Source of the DNA: Streptomyces spiralis
Lineage (GTDB): Bacteria > Actinomycetota > Actinomycetes > Streptomycetales > Streptomycetaceae
Reading direction: 5' to 3'
Assembly (NCBI RefSeq): GCF_014654675.1
Contig: NZ_BNBC01000055.1
Location: 1 to 61,410 of the forward strand
DNA: 61,410 nucleotides
The position numbers and the translations under genes were made by a program. Of the stretch, positions 45,921 through 55,130 are shown in pieces. Below the pieces are notes generated by a model. The model saw nothing but the letters and a program-made list of their open reading frames with translations. It was not told the DNA's origin and ran no database searches. How positions within the stretch are numbered: position 1 is the first letter of the stretch; each line of letters begins with the position of its first letter.

Positions 45921-48900
45921 TCAGTCCGCGCCGTGCATCAACCCCACCTGGACCAACGGCCTCCCCTGCCGCCGCGACACGAACACACCGCGTCCCGCGG
46001 GCATCGGCCGCGGGCGGATGCCGCCCAGGAGGTCTCCCTCGTTCGGGTCGCCGGAGAGGACCACGCCCTGGGCGCCGAGTTCCTTGATGCGCTGCATGAA
46101 GTTCTCGTAGCCGGCGCGGCTCGCGCCCGCCGTGGAGCGGGCGATGATGAAGCGGACGCCGACGTCGCGGGCGAAGGGGAGCATCTCCGTGAGGACGGCG
46201 AGGGGGTTGCCGCTGGAGGTGGAGACCAGGTCGTAGTCGTCGATGATCACGTAGACCGTGGGGCCGCGCCACCAGCTGCGGTCGCGCAGCTGCTCGGGGG
46301 TGACGTCCGAGGTCGGTGTGCGGCGCTGCATCAGGTCGGCCAGGGCGTCCATGTGGTGCTGCATCTGGCTCGACATGGGGATGTACTCCGCCAGGTGCGA
46401 GGACGGGGTCACCCCGAGCAGCGAGCGGCGGTTGTCGACCACGAACAGCTTGCAGCTGTCGCCGTCGTAGCGCTCGGTGAGGCGCTGGATGAGCAGCCTC
46501 AGCAGGTTCGACTTGCCGGACTCGCTCTCGCCGAAGACGAGGAAGAACGGGTCCTGGTCGAAGTCCACGAACACCGGCTCGAGGTTGTCCTCGTCCAGGG
46601 CGAAGGAGACGCCGCGGTTCGGGAAGCGGTCGCCCGGCGGGAGCTGGGCGGCCGGGAACTCGCGGGGGAGCAGGCGGACCTCGGGGGCTCCGGGCTGCTG
46701 CCAGTGGCGCGTCACCTCGACGGCGAGGGCCGTGGTCGCGTCCGCGAGGTCCGTGTCGGAGGACAGGCCGTCGATCCGTGGGACCGCCGCCATGAAGTGC
46801 TGCTTCTGCGGCGTCTGACCGCGTCCCGGCACGCCCGTGGGCACGTTCGCCGCGACCTTGCGGTCGAACTCGGAGTCCATCGGGTCGCCGAGCCGCAGCT
46901 CCAGGCGGTTCATCAGGTGGTCCTTGAGGTTGGAGCGGACCTCCATCGACCGTGAGGCGGTCAGGACCAGATGGATGCCGTAACCGAGACCGCGGGCCGC
47001 GATGTCCAGCACCAGCGGCTCGAGCGCCTCGTAGTCGGAGCGGAAGTTGCCCCAGCCGTCGATGACCAGGAAGACGTCGCCCCAGGGCTGGTCGGTGACC
47101 GAGATGTCGCCGCGGGCGCGGCGGGTGCGGAACTCCGCGATGGAGGAGATGCCCGAGGCGCGGAAGTACTCCTCGCGCCGGGTCATCACGCCGTACACCT
47201 CGGCCGCCGTGCGCCGCACCTTCTCCGGGTCCAGGCGCGAGGCCACGCCGCCCACGTGCGGCAGACCGGCCAGGGCGGCCATGCCGCCGCCGCCGAAGTC
47301 GAGGCCGTAGAACTGCACCTCGTGCGGGGTGTGGGTGAGCGCGAAGGCGGCGACGAGGGAGCGCACCAGCGTCGACTTGCCGGACTGCGGACCGCCGAGG
47401 ATCTGCATGTGGCCGGCCGCGCCGCCGAAGTCGATCCACAGCGGGTCGCGCCGCTGCTCGTACGGCTTGTCGACGATGCCGACGGGGATGACGAGCCGGC
47501 CTGCGCCCTCGTAGCCCGGCTGGGTCAGGCCGCGGCCGGGCACCGGGGCGAGCCCGGGCAGCAGCGAGTCCAGCGACGGCGGGCTGTCCAGCGGCGGCAG
47601 CCACACCTGGTGGGCCGCCGGCCCCTGGGCCTCCAGCCGGCGCACGATCACATCGAGCACGGTGTCCGCGAGCGCGTCGTCCTTCTCCTCGCGCTGCGGC
47701 TCCTGCCGCTGCTGCGGCACCGGCACGTACTGCACCGGCACCTCGGCGGCCGTGAACAGCACCGGCCTGCGGTCCACCGGGAGCGGCCCGCCGATCGCGG
47801 CCGCCGCCTGCTGGGAGCTCGTGCGGTACACCCCGGAGACGTACGCGGCCTTGAACCGCACCATCTCGTCGGTGCCGAACTTCAGGAAGCCCGAACCGGG
47901 GATGTTCGGCAGCTCGTAGGCGTCCGGCACGCCGAGCGCGGCACGCGACTCCGCAGCGGAGAAGGTGCGCAGACCGATGCGGTACGACAGATAGGTCTCC
48001 AGGCCGCGCAGGCGGCCCTCCTCCAGGCGCTGCGAGGCCAGCAGCAGGTGCACCCCCAGCGACCGGCCGATACGGCCGATCTGCACGAACATGTCGATGA
48101 AGTCCGGCTTGGCGGTCAGCAGTTCGCTGAACTCGTCGATGACCAGCACGAGGGACGGGATCGGCTGGAGCGGGGCGCCCGCCGCGCGCGCCTTCTCGTA
48201 GTCGTGGATGTTGGCGTAGTTGCCCGCGTCGCGCAGCATCTCCTGGCGGCGGTTGAGCTCACCGCGGATCGAGTCGCCCATGCGGTCCACGAGCGTGAGG
48301 TCGTCGGCGAGGTTGGTGATCACCGCCGCGACGTGCGGGAGTTGCGCCATGCCCGCGAACGTCGCACCGCCCTTGAAGTCGGCGAGGACGAAGTTGAGCG
48401 TCTCGGAGGAGTGGGTCACGGCCAGGCCGAGGACCAGAGTGCGCAGCAGCTCCGACTTTCCGGAACCGGTCGCGCCCACGCACAGGCCGTGCGGACCCAT
48501 GCCCTCCTGGGCAGCCTCCTTCAGGTCCAGCATGACCGGCCGGCCGTCCTCGCCGACACCGATCGGCACCCGCAGCCGCTCGGCCTGCGCGCGCGGCCGC
48601 CAGGTGCGCTGGGGGTCGACGGAGGCCGCGTCGCCCAGGTTCAGCAGGTCGGTGAACTCCAGATTGGCCAGCAGCGGTTCGTCGTCGTCCCCGCCCGAGG
48701 CGACCCGGAGCGGCGCCAGCTGCCGGGCCAGCGCCTCGGCGGCCTCGTACGACAGCACGTCCGGCGTGCCCTCGTAGACCATGCCGTGGGCGGACTCCAG
48801 GCTCAGCTCCCTGGGGCGTACGACGACGGAGAGGTCGCCGCGTCCGGCGGTGAGTTCGCCGGGCACGACCTCGATCACCGTCACACCCTGCAGGCCCTCG

Positions 48901-49895
48901 GGGGAGGCCAGCAGCGACGTGGGCGACAGGGAGACACCGTCGAGGACGATCACCAGGTGCGGCTGCTCGGGGACGGGCGGCCCGGCCGGGTGGAACCGCG
49001 GCCGGCCCTGGAGGCGGGTGCCGAGCAGGTCCTCCAGCTCGGCCGGGTCGGTGGTGATCAGCCGGCGGCTGCCCGCGCCGTCCGCGACGCCCGGGGCCTG
49101 GCTGTGCGGCAGCCACTTGGACCACTCCCACTCCGGTGCGGTGTCCCGGTGGGCGGCCACGGCGACGAGCATGTCCTCGGGGGAGTGCAGCGAGGCGAGG
49201 GAGCCGATCAGCGCACGGGCCGAACCGCGCACGGTCGTCGGCTCGCCGCTGATCGTCACGTGGTAGAACGCGCGCAGCGACACTGCCATGGGCAGGCTCT
49301 CGAGGGTGCTGTGCGTGGCCAGGAAGCGCTGCATCGCACCGGCCGTCAGCGGCTCCAGCTGGTCCACCGGGCCGGTCTCCGGCGCGATCAGGGGGGTGGC
49401 CAGGGACTGCGGGCCGAGGCCCACGCGCACCTGCCCGAAGTCCTCGTCGCCGGTGCGCCGCTCCCACACCCGGCTGCCCTCGGCGACCAGCGCCCACAGT
49501 TGCTCAGGCGAAGGATGCAGGTAGTACTGGGCGTCGCGCTGGGCCTGCGCGGTGTCCAGGGCCGCGCGCCGGGTCTGCCCCAGGTAGCGCAGGTAGTCGC
49601 GGCGGATGTCGGCCATCTGCCCCTGGTTGCCACGGCGGTAGCGCACCAGCATGGAGATGCCCATGGCGACCGTGGAGGCCACCATCACCATGCCCATGAT
49701 CTTCATGAAGGGCTGGGCCTGCGGGTTGAAGAAGAACACCACCGAGCCGCCCATGCCGAGCATGGGCAGGAGCTGCATCAGTGCGCCTTCCTGCTGCCCG
49801 CGCGGCAGCTCCGGCGGGGGCTGCAGCACGATCTCGTCCGTGGGCACGTCCTTCGGCAGTGCCCGCGGCGGGCGCTTGACGACGATATGGCTCAC
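45921..49895 (-). CDS. eccC: Type VII secretion ATPase EccC (FtsK/SpoIIIE family)
   Basis: The 1,324-residue single-chain EccCa-EccCb protein is the motor of the secretion machine. Two membrane helices lie near residues 40-85. Three FtsK/SpoIIIE domains follow with Walker A motifs GATGSGKSELL (about 475), GGPQSGKSTLV (about 833) and GESESGKSNLL (about 1120). Walker B-like strands are FVLADFKGGATF, VQFYGLDFGGG and LFVVDNRRS. EccC binds the export signal of WXG substrates through its last domain. GTG at 49895 fits the conserved VVKRPPRALP start. It is divergent from eccD. Confidence 0.96.
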   Translation of the reverse strand: MSHIVVKRPPRALPKDVPTDEIVLQPPPELPRGQQEGALMQLLPMLGMGGSVVFFFNPQAQPFMKIMGMVMVASTVAMGISMLVRYRRGNQGQMADIRRDYLRYLGQTRRAALDTAQAQRDAQYYLHPSPEQLWALVAEGSRVWERRTGDEDFGQVRVGLGPQSLATPLIAPETGPVDQLEPLTAGAMQRFLATHSTLESLPMAVSLRAFYHVTISGEPTTVRGSARALIGSLASLHSPEDMLVAVAAHRDTAPEWEWSKWLPHSQAPGVADGAGSRRLITTDPAELEDLLGTRLQGRPRFHPAGPPVPEQPHLVIVLDGVSLSPTSLLASPEGLQGVTVIEVVPGELTAGRGDLSVVVRPRELSLESAHGMVYEGTPDVLSYEAAEALARQLAPLRVASGGDDDEPLLANLEFTDLLNLGDAASVDPQRTWRPRAQAERLRVPIGVGEDGRPVMLDLKEAAQEGMGPHGLCVGATGSGKSELLRTLVLGLAVTHSSETLNFVLADFKGGATFAGMAQLPHVAAVITNLADDLTLVDRMGDSIRGELNRRQEMLRDAGNYANIHDYEKARAAGAPLQPIPSLVLVIDEFSELLTAKPDFIDMFVQIGRIGRSLGVHLLLASQRLEEGRLRGLETYLSYRIGLRTFSAAESRAALGVPDAYELPNIPGSGFLKFGTDEMVRFKAAYVSGVYRTSSQQAAAAIGGPLPVDRRPVLFTAAEVPVQYVPVPQQRQEPQREEKDDALADTVLDVIVRRLEAQGPAAHQVWLPPLDSPPSLDSLLPGLAPVPGRGLTQPGYEGAGRLVIPVGIVDKPYEQRRDPLWIDFGGAAGHMQILGGPQSGKSTLVRSLVAAFALTHTPHEVQFYGLDFGGGGMAALAGLPHVGGVASRLDPEKVRRTAAEVYGVMTRREEYFRASGISSIAEFRTRRARGDISVTDQPWGDVFLVIDGWGNFRSDYEALEPLVLDIAARGLGYGIHLVLTASRSMEVRSNLKDHLMNRLELRLGDPMDSEFDRKVAANVPTGVPGRGQTPQKQHFMAAVPRIDGLSSDTDLADATTALAVEVTRHWQQPGAPEVRLLPREFPAAQLPPGDRFPNRGVSFALDEDNLEPVFVDFDQDPFFLVFGESESGKSNLLRLLIQRLTERYDGDSCKLFVVDNRRSLLGVTPSSHLAEYIPMSSQMQHHMDALADLMQRRTPTSDVTPEQLRDRSWWRGPTVYVIIDDYDLVSTSSGNPLAVLTEMLPFARDVGVRFIIARSTAGASRAGYENFMQRIKELGAQGVVLSGDPNEGDLLGGIRPRPMPAGRGVFVSRRQGRPLVQVGLMHGAD

Positions 49896-50247
49896 TACGC
49901 ACCAATTCCCTAGCCCGACCGAGGTGTTCTGTCCGCCGCCCCGTGTCAGGCGGACGCCGATCGCGCACCGCGATCCTACTGACAACCACTGACACCGGCG
50001 GGCGGTAGGGTGCCGGAGAGACGCGTGAGGAGTTGTGTGAGCAGTTGCGAATCCGCCTGGTGAAACAGGGCAATTCGCGACGTTCGATGCGCGTGCCTCT
50101 CGTACCTTCCGGTCCTGACGGCGCCGTCGGCCGGCAGCGGGGGAGACGCCGCACGAACTCCCACCGGAACATGCACATGATCTTCACGGCCGGGTGTGTG
50201 CGGCGACGTGCCGACCGGCCCCACCACCGACGAGGGGGAACAGACAG
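49896..50247. other. 352-base divergent region between eccC and eccD
   Basis: No gene is seen. A plus-strand TAGGGT (50006-50011) is -10-like, and two CTGACA copies (49979-49984 and 49989-49994) precede it, but the spacings (21 and 11 bases) are not ideal. The region must contain the eccC and eccD promoters. Confidence 0.45.
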
Positions 50248-51762
50248 GTGAGCATGACGGCCTCCGCGCCGGCCGGCGCCAACGCCGGACCGGGCACCGG
50301 AGCCCCTTCCGGGGCGGGCACAGGCTTCGGTTTCTGCCGGGTCACGATCGTGGCGCCCGACAGCCGCATCGACGTCGCACTGCCCGACGACGTACCGGTC
50401 GCCGACCTGTACCCGGAGATCCTGCGGCTCGCCCGGCAGAGCCCCGGCGAGGGCGCGCCCGTCGGCTACCACCTCGTCCGCCGCGACGGAACGGTCCTCG
50501 ACAGCTCCCGCTCCTTCGCCGCGCAGCGCATCCTCGACGGCGAACTGCTCACGCTGCGCCCGTTCGCCGAGTCGCTGCCGCCCGCGGTCTTCGACGACGT
50601 CTCCGAGGCCGTCGCCTCCGCCGTCACCAGCGACCGCGCCCTGTGGGACGGCGACCTGACCCGCGTGGCCGGCCTCGTCGCCGGCGGCATCCTGCCCGCG
50701 CTGCTCGCGTTCGTGGTCTGGAGCTCGCAGCTCCGCCACGACATGCACAGCCTCCAGGGCGTCCTCGCCGCCGTCACCGGAGTGCTCCTGACCGTCTTCG
50801 CGTGCGTCCGCGCCCGGGTGTACGACGACCGGGGCTCCGCAGTCGCCCTGGGCCTGGGCGCCCTGCCGAACATCGCCGTGGGCGGCTCCGGACTGCTGCC
50901 CCTCGCCGCCGGGGAGGGCATCGGACGGCTCCAGTTCCTGCTCGCCTGCGCGGCCGTCCTGATCGCCTCCGTCGTGCTCACCCTGGTCTCGCCGGGCGGT
51001 GACGGTCCCTTCGTGGCGTTCGTCTCCGCCTCGACGATCGGTCTGGTCACCACGTTCATCGGGATGCTCACCGACCTCAGGCCCATCGAGACGGCCGCCG
51101 TCTGCGCCCCGCTCTCCGTGGGCGCGCTCGCCTTCCTGCCCGGACTGTCCATGCGCTTCGCGCGGCTGCCCATCGGCTTCGAGGCGCCGAGCGCCTCGCG
51201 CGGCGGCTACGCGGAGGGCGAGCCGAACGCGCCCGAGCCCGTCGACGCCGAGCGCGTCGCGGCGCAGGCCCACCGCGGCCACGAACTGCTCGTCGGCCTC
51301 GTCGGTGGCTGCGCGCTCGTCTCCGTCGGCGCCTCGATCGTCCTCGGCTTCTCCAGCAACGTCTGGGCGGAGCTCCTGGCGCTGGCGACCGGAGTGGCGA
51401 TGCTCATGCGCGCCGGCCTGTTCCGCTACACCGCGCAGGTCGCCGCCACCCTGTCCGCGGGCCTGGCGGCGCTCGTCTTCCTCGGCATCGGCCTCGCGCT
51501 CAACCCGCCCCTGGAGTACGTGCGCGACGCGCTGCACGGCGACACCACCGCGCTCGACATCCGCAGCCTCTGGCTCGCGGCGGCCGTCGCCGCGGCGGCC
51601 GCCCTGGTCACCGCGATCGGCCTGATCACCCCCAGGCGCGGCGTCACCCCCTTCTGGGGCCGCTTCCTCGAGATCGCGGAGAGCTTCGTCCTGCTCACCC
51701 TGGTCCCGCTGACCCTGGCCGTCTTCGACGTCTACGCGACCGTACGCGCGATGACGAGCTGA
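50248..51762 (+). CDS. eccD: Type VII secretion integral membrane protein EccD
   Basis: The 504-residue protein has a ubiquitin-like YukD/EccD N-terminal domain (about 30-110, CRVTIVAPDSRIDVALPDD) followed by roughly eleven membrane helices, the EccD layout. It forms the membrane barrel around the ESX pore. The GTG at 50248 is preceded by GAGGGGGAA with 7-nt spacing; an ATG two codons later is the alternative. Downstream, CGAGCTGA-CGRACAG is present twice, once across the stop codon. Confidence 0.93.
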   Translation: MSMTASAPAGANAGPGTGAPSGAGTGFGFCRVTIVAPDSRIDVALPDDVPVADLYPEILRLARQSPGEGAPVGYHLVRRDGTVLDSSRSFAAQRILDGELLTLRPFAESLPPAVFDDVSEAVASAVTSDRALWDGDLTRVAGLVAGGILPALLAFVVWSSQLRHDMHSLQGVLAAVTGVLLTVFACVRARVYDDRGSAVALGLGALPNIAVGGSGLLPLAAGEGIGRLQFLLACAAVLIASVVLTLVSPGGDGPFVAFVSASTIGLVTTFIGMLTDLRPIETAAVCAPLSVGALAFLPGLSMRFARLPIGFEAPSASRGGYAEGEPNAPEPVDAERVAAQAHRGHELLVGLVGGCALVSVGASIVLGFSSNVWAELLALATGVAMLMRAGLFRYTAQVAATLSAGLAALVFLGIGLALNPPLEYVRDALHGDTTALDIRSLWLAAAVAAAAALVTAIGLITPRRGVTPFWGRFLEIAESFVLLTLVPLTLAVFDVYATVRAMTS

Positions 51763-52411
51763 TACGACAGCGCGCCTCGAGCCGAGCTGACGGACAGACA
51801 ACGAGGAGGAAACACCGCCTGGTTGAGCCGACGCACCGGGCCCCGCCCCGACACCACTCCCCGGGCCCGAACCGCCGGCCGGGCCGGTCGGCCAGAACAG
51901 ACCGGAAGCAACTGGGCGTTGTGCCGCCCGGAGCGGCCGGCCGAGCCAAGAGGCCCGGGTGCCGGCGGGTATGACGGGCTGGGGTGACCGGCTGAGACGG
52001 CGGGCGGAGTGACCGGTTGGTGCGGCGGGCCGGGCTACCGGCTGATGCGGTGGCCGAGACGACCGGCCGACGTGTCGGGTCAGGTGACCGGCCGAGTCAA
52101 CAGCCAGGTCACCGGCACCGGCGTGGTGGGCCGGGACGACCGGCCGTAGAACACCGGCCGGGACGTCAGGCAGGCCGTAGAGGTCCAGCCGCAAAAGGCC
52201 GGCCGAGACGGCCGGCACAGGACGGGCCGGGCGACCGGCCCAAGACGACGGGCCGGGTGACCCGCCCAAGACCGACGGGCCGCGTGACCGGTCCAAGACC
52301 GACGGGCCGCGTGACCGGCCCAAGACGACAGGCCGGGTGACCGGTCCAAGACGACGGCCGAGGCAGCCATGGTGGTGGCTGTCCGGTTCGGTGACGAGAG
52401 GTACCCGACAC
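51763..52411. other. 649-base spacer rich in degenerate GACCGG/CCGGCC repeats, no gene
   Basis: From about 51,950 the sequence is built of loosely repeated CGGGCCGG and GACCGGCC blocks, ending in a clean 26-27-bp tandem array at 52224-52355. The open frames inside look like repeat artefacts (Arg/Pro/Gly only). It separates eccD from the PQQ-like gene on the same strand. Confidence 0.6.
52224..52355. repeat. Tandem array of five 26-27-bp units
   Basis: Units start at 52224, 52250, 52277, 52304 and 52330, with consensus GGGCCGSGTGACCGGYCCAA followed by GACGAC or GACCGAC. The units adjoin directly, without spacers. Each unit has an internal dyad (CCGG/CCGG). Confidence 0.85.
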
Positions 52412-53917
52412 GTGAGCTTCGGCCCACCCCCTTCCCCCTACACGCAGTCCGCCGTCGCCGCCGACCAGGCGCGCAGACGCCGCCGCAACAGAGTCGCCGG
52501 CGGGACGGTGGCCGTCCTCCTGGTCGTCGCGCTCTGCGTCGGTGGCGGGCTCCTGTGGTCCGCGGGGGACCACGGCGCGCCCGCCGACCACAAGGCGGCA
52601 GCCGCCCCGCAGAGCCCGGACGACGTCCGCAGCACGGTCGAGAAGGTCCCCACCTCGCCTGAGGGCCAGGAGGTGATCGAGCACTACGCCGAACACCTGG
52701 AGAAGACCACCGACGCCAACCCGCGCTACGCGCCCGGCACATGGGCCACCGGAAAGATCCTCGCCAAGGCCGTCGCCAACCGCGTGGAGGGTTACCGGAT
52801 CAAGCCGCACTACGACGAGACCGCCTGGACCCTCGACCTCGGCGGCTACATCTGCGCCAGCAGCAGGCACGTCACCGCCGACGGCCGCACCGCGGTCGTC
52901 ATCCAGCCGCCCAAGGGTGAAGGCGCGGACGACAAGGGCGTCTGCGACCAGGTGGTGTTCCTCGACCTGAACACCGGCAAGAAGCTGTGGCAGCGCAAGA
53001 TGCCCGCGGCCACCTTCGCCTACGTCACGAACACCAACCTCACCCTGACCAAGGGCGTCGTCGCGGTGGCCTGGGGGCGCGGCTCGGTGGCGTACGACAT
53101 GAAGACCGGCAAGCAGCTGTGGAACAGCACGATGACGTCACCGTGCGAGGACAAGGGCTTCGCCGGAGGAGGCGCACTGCTCGCCCTGGTCGGCTGCGGA
53201 GAGGCGCAGGACACCACCTACAAGGTGCAGAGGCTGGATCCGCGCACCGGCAAGAACCTGTGGACGTACAAGGTCGCGGCCGGGGTCGAGGACGTCTACC
53301 TGCCCTCCTCCGACCCGCCCGTCCTCGCCGTCGCGGCCGGGGACAGCAGGGTCACCGACCTGATCACGCTGGACGACCAGGGCCGCCGCCTCGCCACCGT
53401 CTCCCTGACCGGATACGACGCCAAGTGCGACAGCCGGTCCTACGCCGGGCCGTACTTCGGTGTGGTGGAGAACTGCGACGGCATGGTCGTGGGACCCACC
53501 CAGGTCTACGTCATGAGCAAGGAGAACGTCGCGAGCGGCCAGCCCTCGGACTGGATCGTGGCCTTCGACCTGACGACCGGCAAGACGCGTGGCAAGTTCG
53601 AAGGCCGCGAGCTGCAGATGGTCTACCCGCTCCGGATGAGCGGCGACGAGCTGCTGATCTACCGCGCGGGCGCCGACACCCTCGCCCCCGCCGCCCTGGT
53701 CAGCTGGAACCCGCGCACGGACAAGGAGACCCCGCTGCTGCTGTTCCAGCTCCCGGAGGAGGACGCGTACGAGCTCAGCGACCCCGAGCAGTCGGACATC
53801 GTCGTGGAGCAGGGCCGGATCTTCTTCTCGCGGCGCGAACTGGTCCGCGACGACGACGCCCCCAAGGACAAGGTGCTGATGGCCATCGGTTACGGCAGCG
53901 CCGGACTGAAGCACTGA
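52412..53917 (+). CDS. Membrane-anchored PQQ-like beta-propeller protein
   Basis: The 501-residue product has a short Pro-rich cytosolic N-terminus, a basic patch (RRRRRNR), one membrane helix (about 28-52, GTVAVLLVVALCVGGGLLW) and an extracytoplasmic beta-propeller. The propeller has PQQ-like repeats such as LDLNTGKKLWQRK, YDMKTGKQLWNST and LDPRTGKNLWTYK. No enzyme residues are seen; a binding or scaffold role is likely. It follows the type VII locus but is separated by 649 bases, so a link is only positional. GTG at 52412 with AGAGG upstream is the best start. Confidence 0.8.
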   Translation: MSFGPPPSPYTQSAVAADQARRRRRNRVAGGTVAVLLVVALCVGGGLLWSAGDHGAPADHKAAAAPQSPDDVRSTVEKVPTSPEGQEVIEHYAEHLEKTTDANPRYAPGTWATGKILAKAVANRVEGYRIKPHYDETAWTLDLGGYICASSRHVTADGRTAVVIQPPKGEGADDKGVCDQVVFLDLNTGKKLWQRKMPAATFAYVTNTNLTLTKGVVAVAWGRGSVAYDMKTGKQLWNSTMTSPCEDKGFAGGGALLALVGCGEAQDTTYKVQRLDPRTGKNLWTYKVAAGVEDVYLPSSDPPVLAVAAGDSRVTDLITLDDQGRRLATVSLTGYDAKCDSRSYAGPYFGVVENCDGMVVGPTQVYVMSKENVASGQPSDWIVAFDLTTGKTRGKFEGRELQMVYPLRMSGDELLIYRAGADTLAPAALVSWNPRTDKETPLLLFQLPEEDAYELSDPEQSDIVVEQGRIFFSRRELVRDDDAPKDKVLMAIGYGSAGLKH

Positions 53918-53979
53918 AGCACTGAAGCACTCAGGCACTGAGGCGCTGAAGAAGCACCGAAGCACTGGAGCACTCGAAC
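53905..53979. repeat. 8-bp tandem repeat ACTGAAGC spanning the stop codon
   Basis: Three perfect ACTGAAGC units (53905, 53913, 53921) are followed by five or six diverged ones to 53979. The gene's TGA lies in the second unit. Because the period is 8, successive TGAs fall in different reading frames. Confidence 0.85.
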
Positions 53980-54025
53980 GGTGTGAGGGGGCGCGGCACC
54001 GCGCGTGCCGCGCCCCCTCACACCG
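53979..54025. terminator. Very strong bidirectional terminator
   Basis: A perfect 21-bp stem (53979-53999 with 54005-54025) with a 5-nt loop lies between the converging PQQ-like and DUF397 genes. Confidence 0.92.
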
Positions 54026-54046
54026 TCGTTCACCGCCGCACGCCGG

Positions 54047-54340
54047 TCACTCGGCCGCGACGCCCCCGTCCCGCGGTGTCGGCTCCAGGTCGAACTCGCC
54101 GTCCCGCGCGCCCAGCACGAACGCCCGCCACTCCGCCTCCGTGTAGCGCAGCACCGTGTCGTGGTCGAGCGACGACCGCATGGCCACGGCGCCGTCGGGA
54201 AGATAGGCGATCTCGACGCGCTCCTCGTGCTCCTCCGTGCCCGGCGCGCAGTGCCACTCCACGCCCGAGATGTCGAGGGCGTACAGTTCGTCGCGCTCGC
54301 GTTCCTTGCGTGCCTTGATCTCCGCTTCCGTCTCCGCCAT
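54047..54340 (-). CDS. DUF397 domain protein
   Basis: The 97-residue product contains the DUF397 core (VEWHCAPGTEEHEERVEIAY, then MRSSLDHDTVLRYTEAEWRAFVLGARDGEFD). Such small Streptomyces proteins usually sit beside a helix-turn-helix regulator of the Scr1/BldB-associated kind and may act with it. Here no such partner is adjacent, so it is an orphan. The ATG at 54340 is preceded by AAGGGG. A charged helical N-terminus (TEAEIKARKERERDEL) comes before the domain. Confidence 0.85.
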   Translation of the reverse strand: MAETEAEIKARKERERDELYALDISGVEWHCAPGTEEHEERVEIAYLPDGAVAMRSSLDHDTVLRYTEAEWRAFVLGARDGEFDLEPTPRDGGVAAE

Positions 54341-54656
54341 CGCGCAGCGACCCCTTCCCGACGTGGTACGGACCCAGTACGGACCCAGTACGGACTCGGG
54401 TACTGGATCGACGCTCACCCTAGTGGTCCGCGCGGTCCCGGCAGGAGGCTTCACGGACCGTGGTGAGAGCGCCCGTGACCGCCTGGTACCCTGAGTGACG
54501 GCCGTTTGTGTACGCACCCCCGGAGCCCGGTCGCAGGCAAGCCTGCGGGCCCTGGAGGCCGCGCCCAGCGGATCCCCGCCTCCCGAGTCACGGAAGCTCC
54601 CCAGAGACGAAGACCTGGGGCACTCGGTGGCCCATCACAAACCATGAGGAGTACGC
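54341..54656. other. 316-base region upstream of rpsO: promoter and leader
   Basis: No gene is seen. A weak promoter-like pair is GTGAGA (54463-54468) and TACCCT (54488-54493) with 19-base spacing. A compact hairpin, CGCAGGC-AA-GCCTGCG (54533-54548, so a loop must open by a base pair or two), lies in the leader and could be part of an S15-binding or attenuator structure. Confidence 0.45.
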
Positions 54657-54944
54657 GTGTCGCTCGACGCCGCTACGAAGAAGCAGATCATCGGCGAGTT
54701 CGGTACCAAGGAGGGTGACACCGGCTCCCCCGAGGTCCAGGTCGCTCTGCTCTCCCGTCGGATCTCCGACCTGACGGAGCACCTCAAGACCCACAAGCAC
54801 GACCACCACTCCCGCCGTGGCCTGCTGATCCTGGTCGGTCAGCGCCGCCGCCTGCTGCAGTACCTGGCGAAGAAGGACATCCAGCGCTTCCGTACGCTGG
54901 TCGACCGCCTCGGCATCCGCCGTGGTGCGGCGGGCGCCAAGTAA
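54657..54944 (+). CDS. rpsO: 30S ribosomal protein S15
   Basis: The 95-residue product is S15, with the family signature HLKTHKHDHHSRRGLLILVG and RRRLLQYLAKKD. It binds 16S rRNA at the central domain; in other bacteria S15 represses its own translation. GTG start at 54657 with GAGGAG 7-12 bases upstream. It precedes pnp, the classical rpsO-pnp order. Confidence 0.97.
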   Translation: MSLDAATKKQIIGEFGTKEGDTGSPEVQVALLSRRISDLTEHLKTHKHDHHSRRGLLILVGQRRRLLQYLAKKDIQRFRTLVDRLGIRRGAAGAK

Positions 54945-54952
54945 GACGCCGT

Positions 54953-54992
54953 GAAGGGAGCGGTTCCCGTACGACAGGGGGCCGCTCCCTTC
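54953..54992 (+). terminator. Terminator/attenuator hairpin after rpsO
   Basis: A perfect 11-bp stem (54953-54963 with 54982-54992) encloses 18 bases that can pair further (CCC with GGG). It starts 9 bases after the rpsO stop. Confidence 0.75.
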
Positions 54993-55088
54993 GCCGTATG
55001 CAGAGGAGGCTCGGCGGAAGGTACGGAAACGTGCGGACTGTCAGTGCCCCTTTGTAGTGTGGTAGCACAACGCCATACGTATGACACA

Positions 55089-55130
55089 GCGTGACAGTGC
55101 CTACCGACAGCAGGTAGCGCGCCGTCACGC
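55089..55130 (+). promoter_or_regulatory. Candidate RNase III-type hairpin in the pnp leader
   Basis: The outer stem is 7 bp (55089-55095 with 55124-55130) and the inner stem is CTACC/GGTAG (55101-55105 with 55113-55117), with an internal loop between. Assignment as the RNase III site is by position only. Confidence 0.5.

Noticed and set aside
46971..49913. 980-codon plus-strand open frame opposite eccC
   Set aside because: High-G+C shadow of eccC; the translation is Arg/Gly/His/Val-rich without recognisable structure or ribosome-binding site.
52224..52355. CRISPR-like array
   Set aside because: Units adjoin directly without unique spacers, and no cas genes are in the window.
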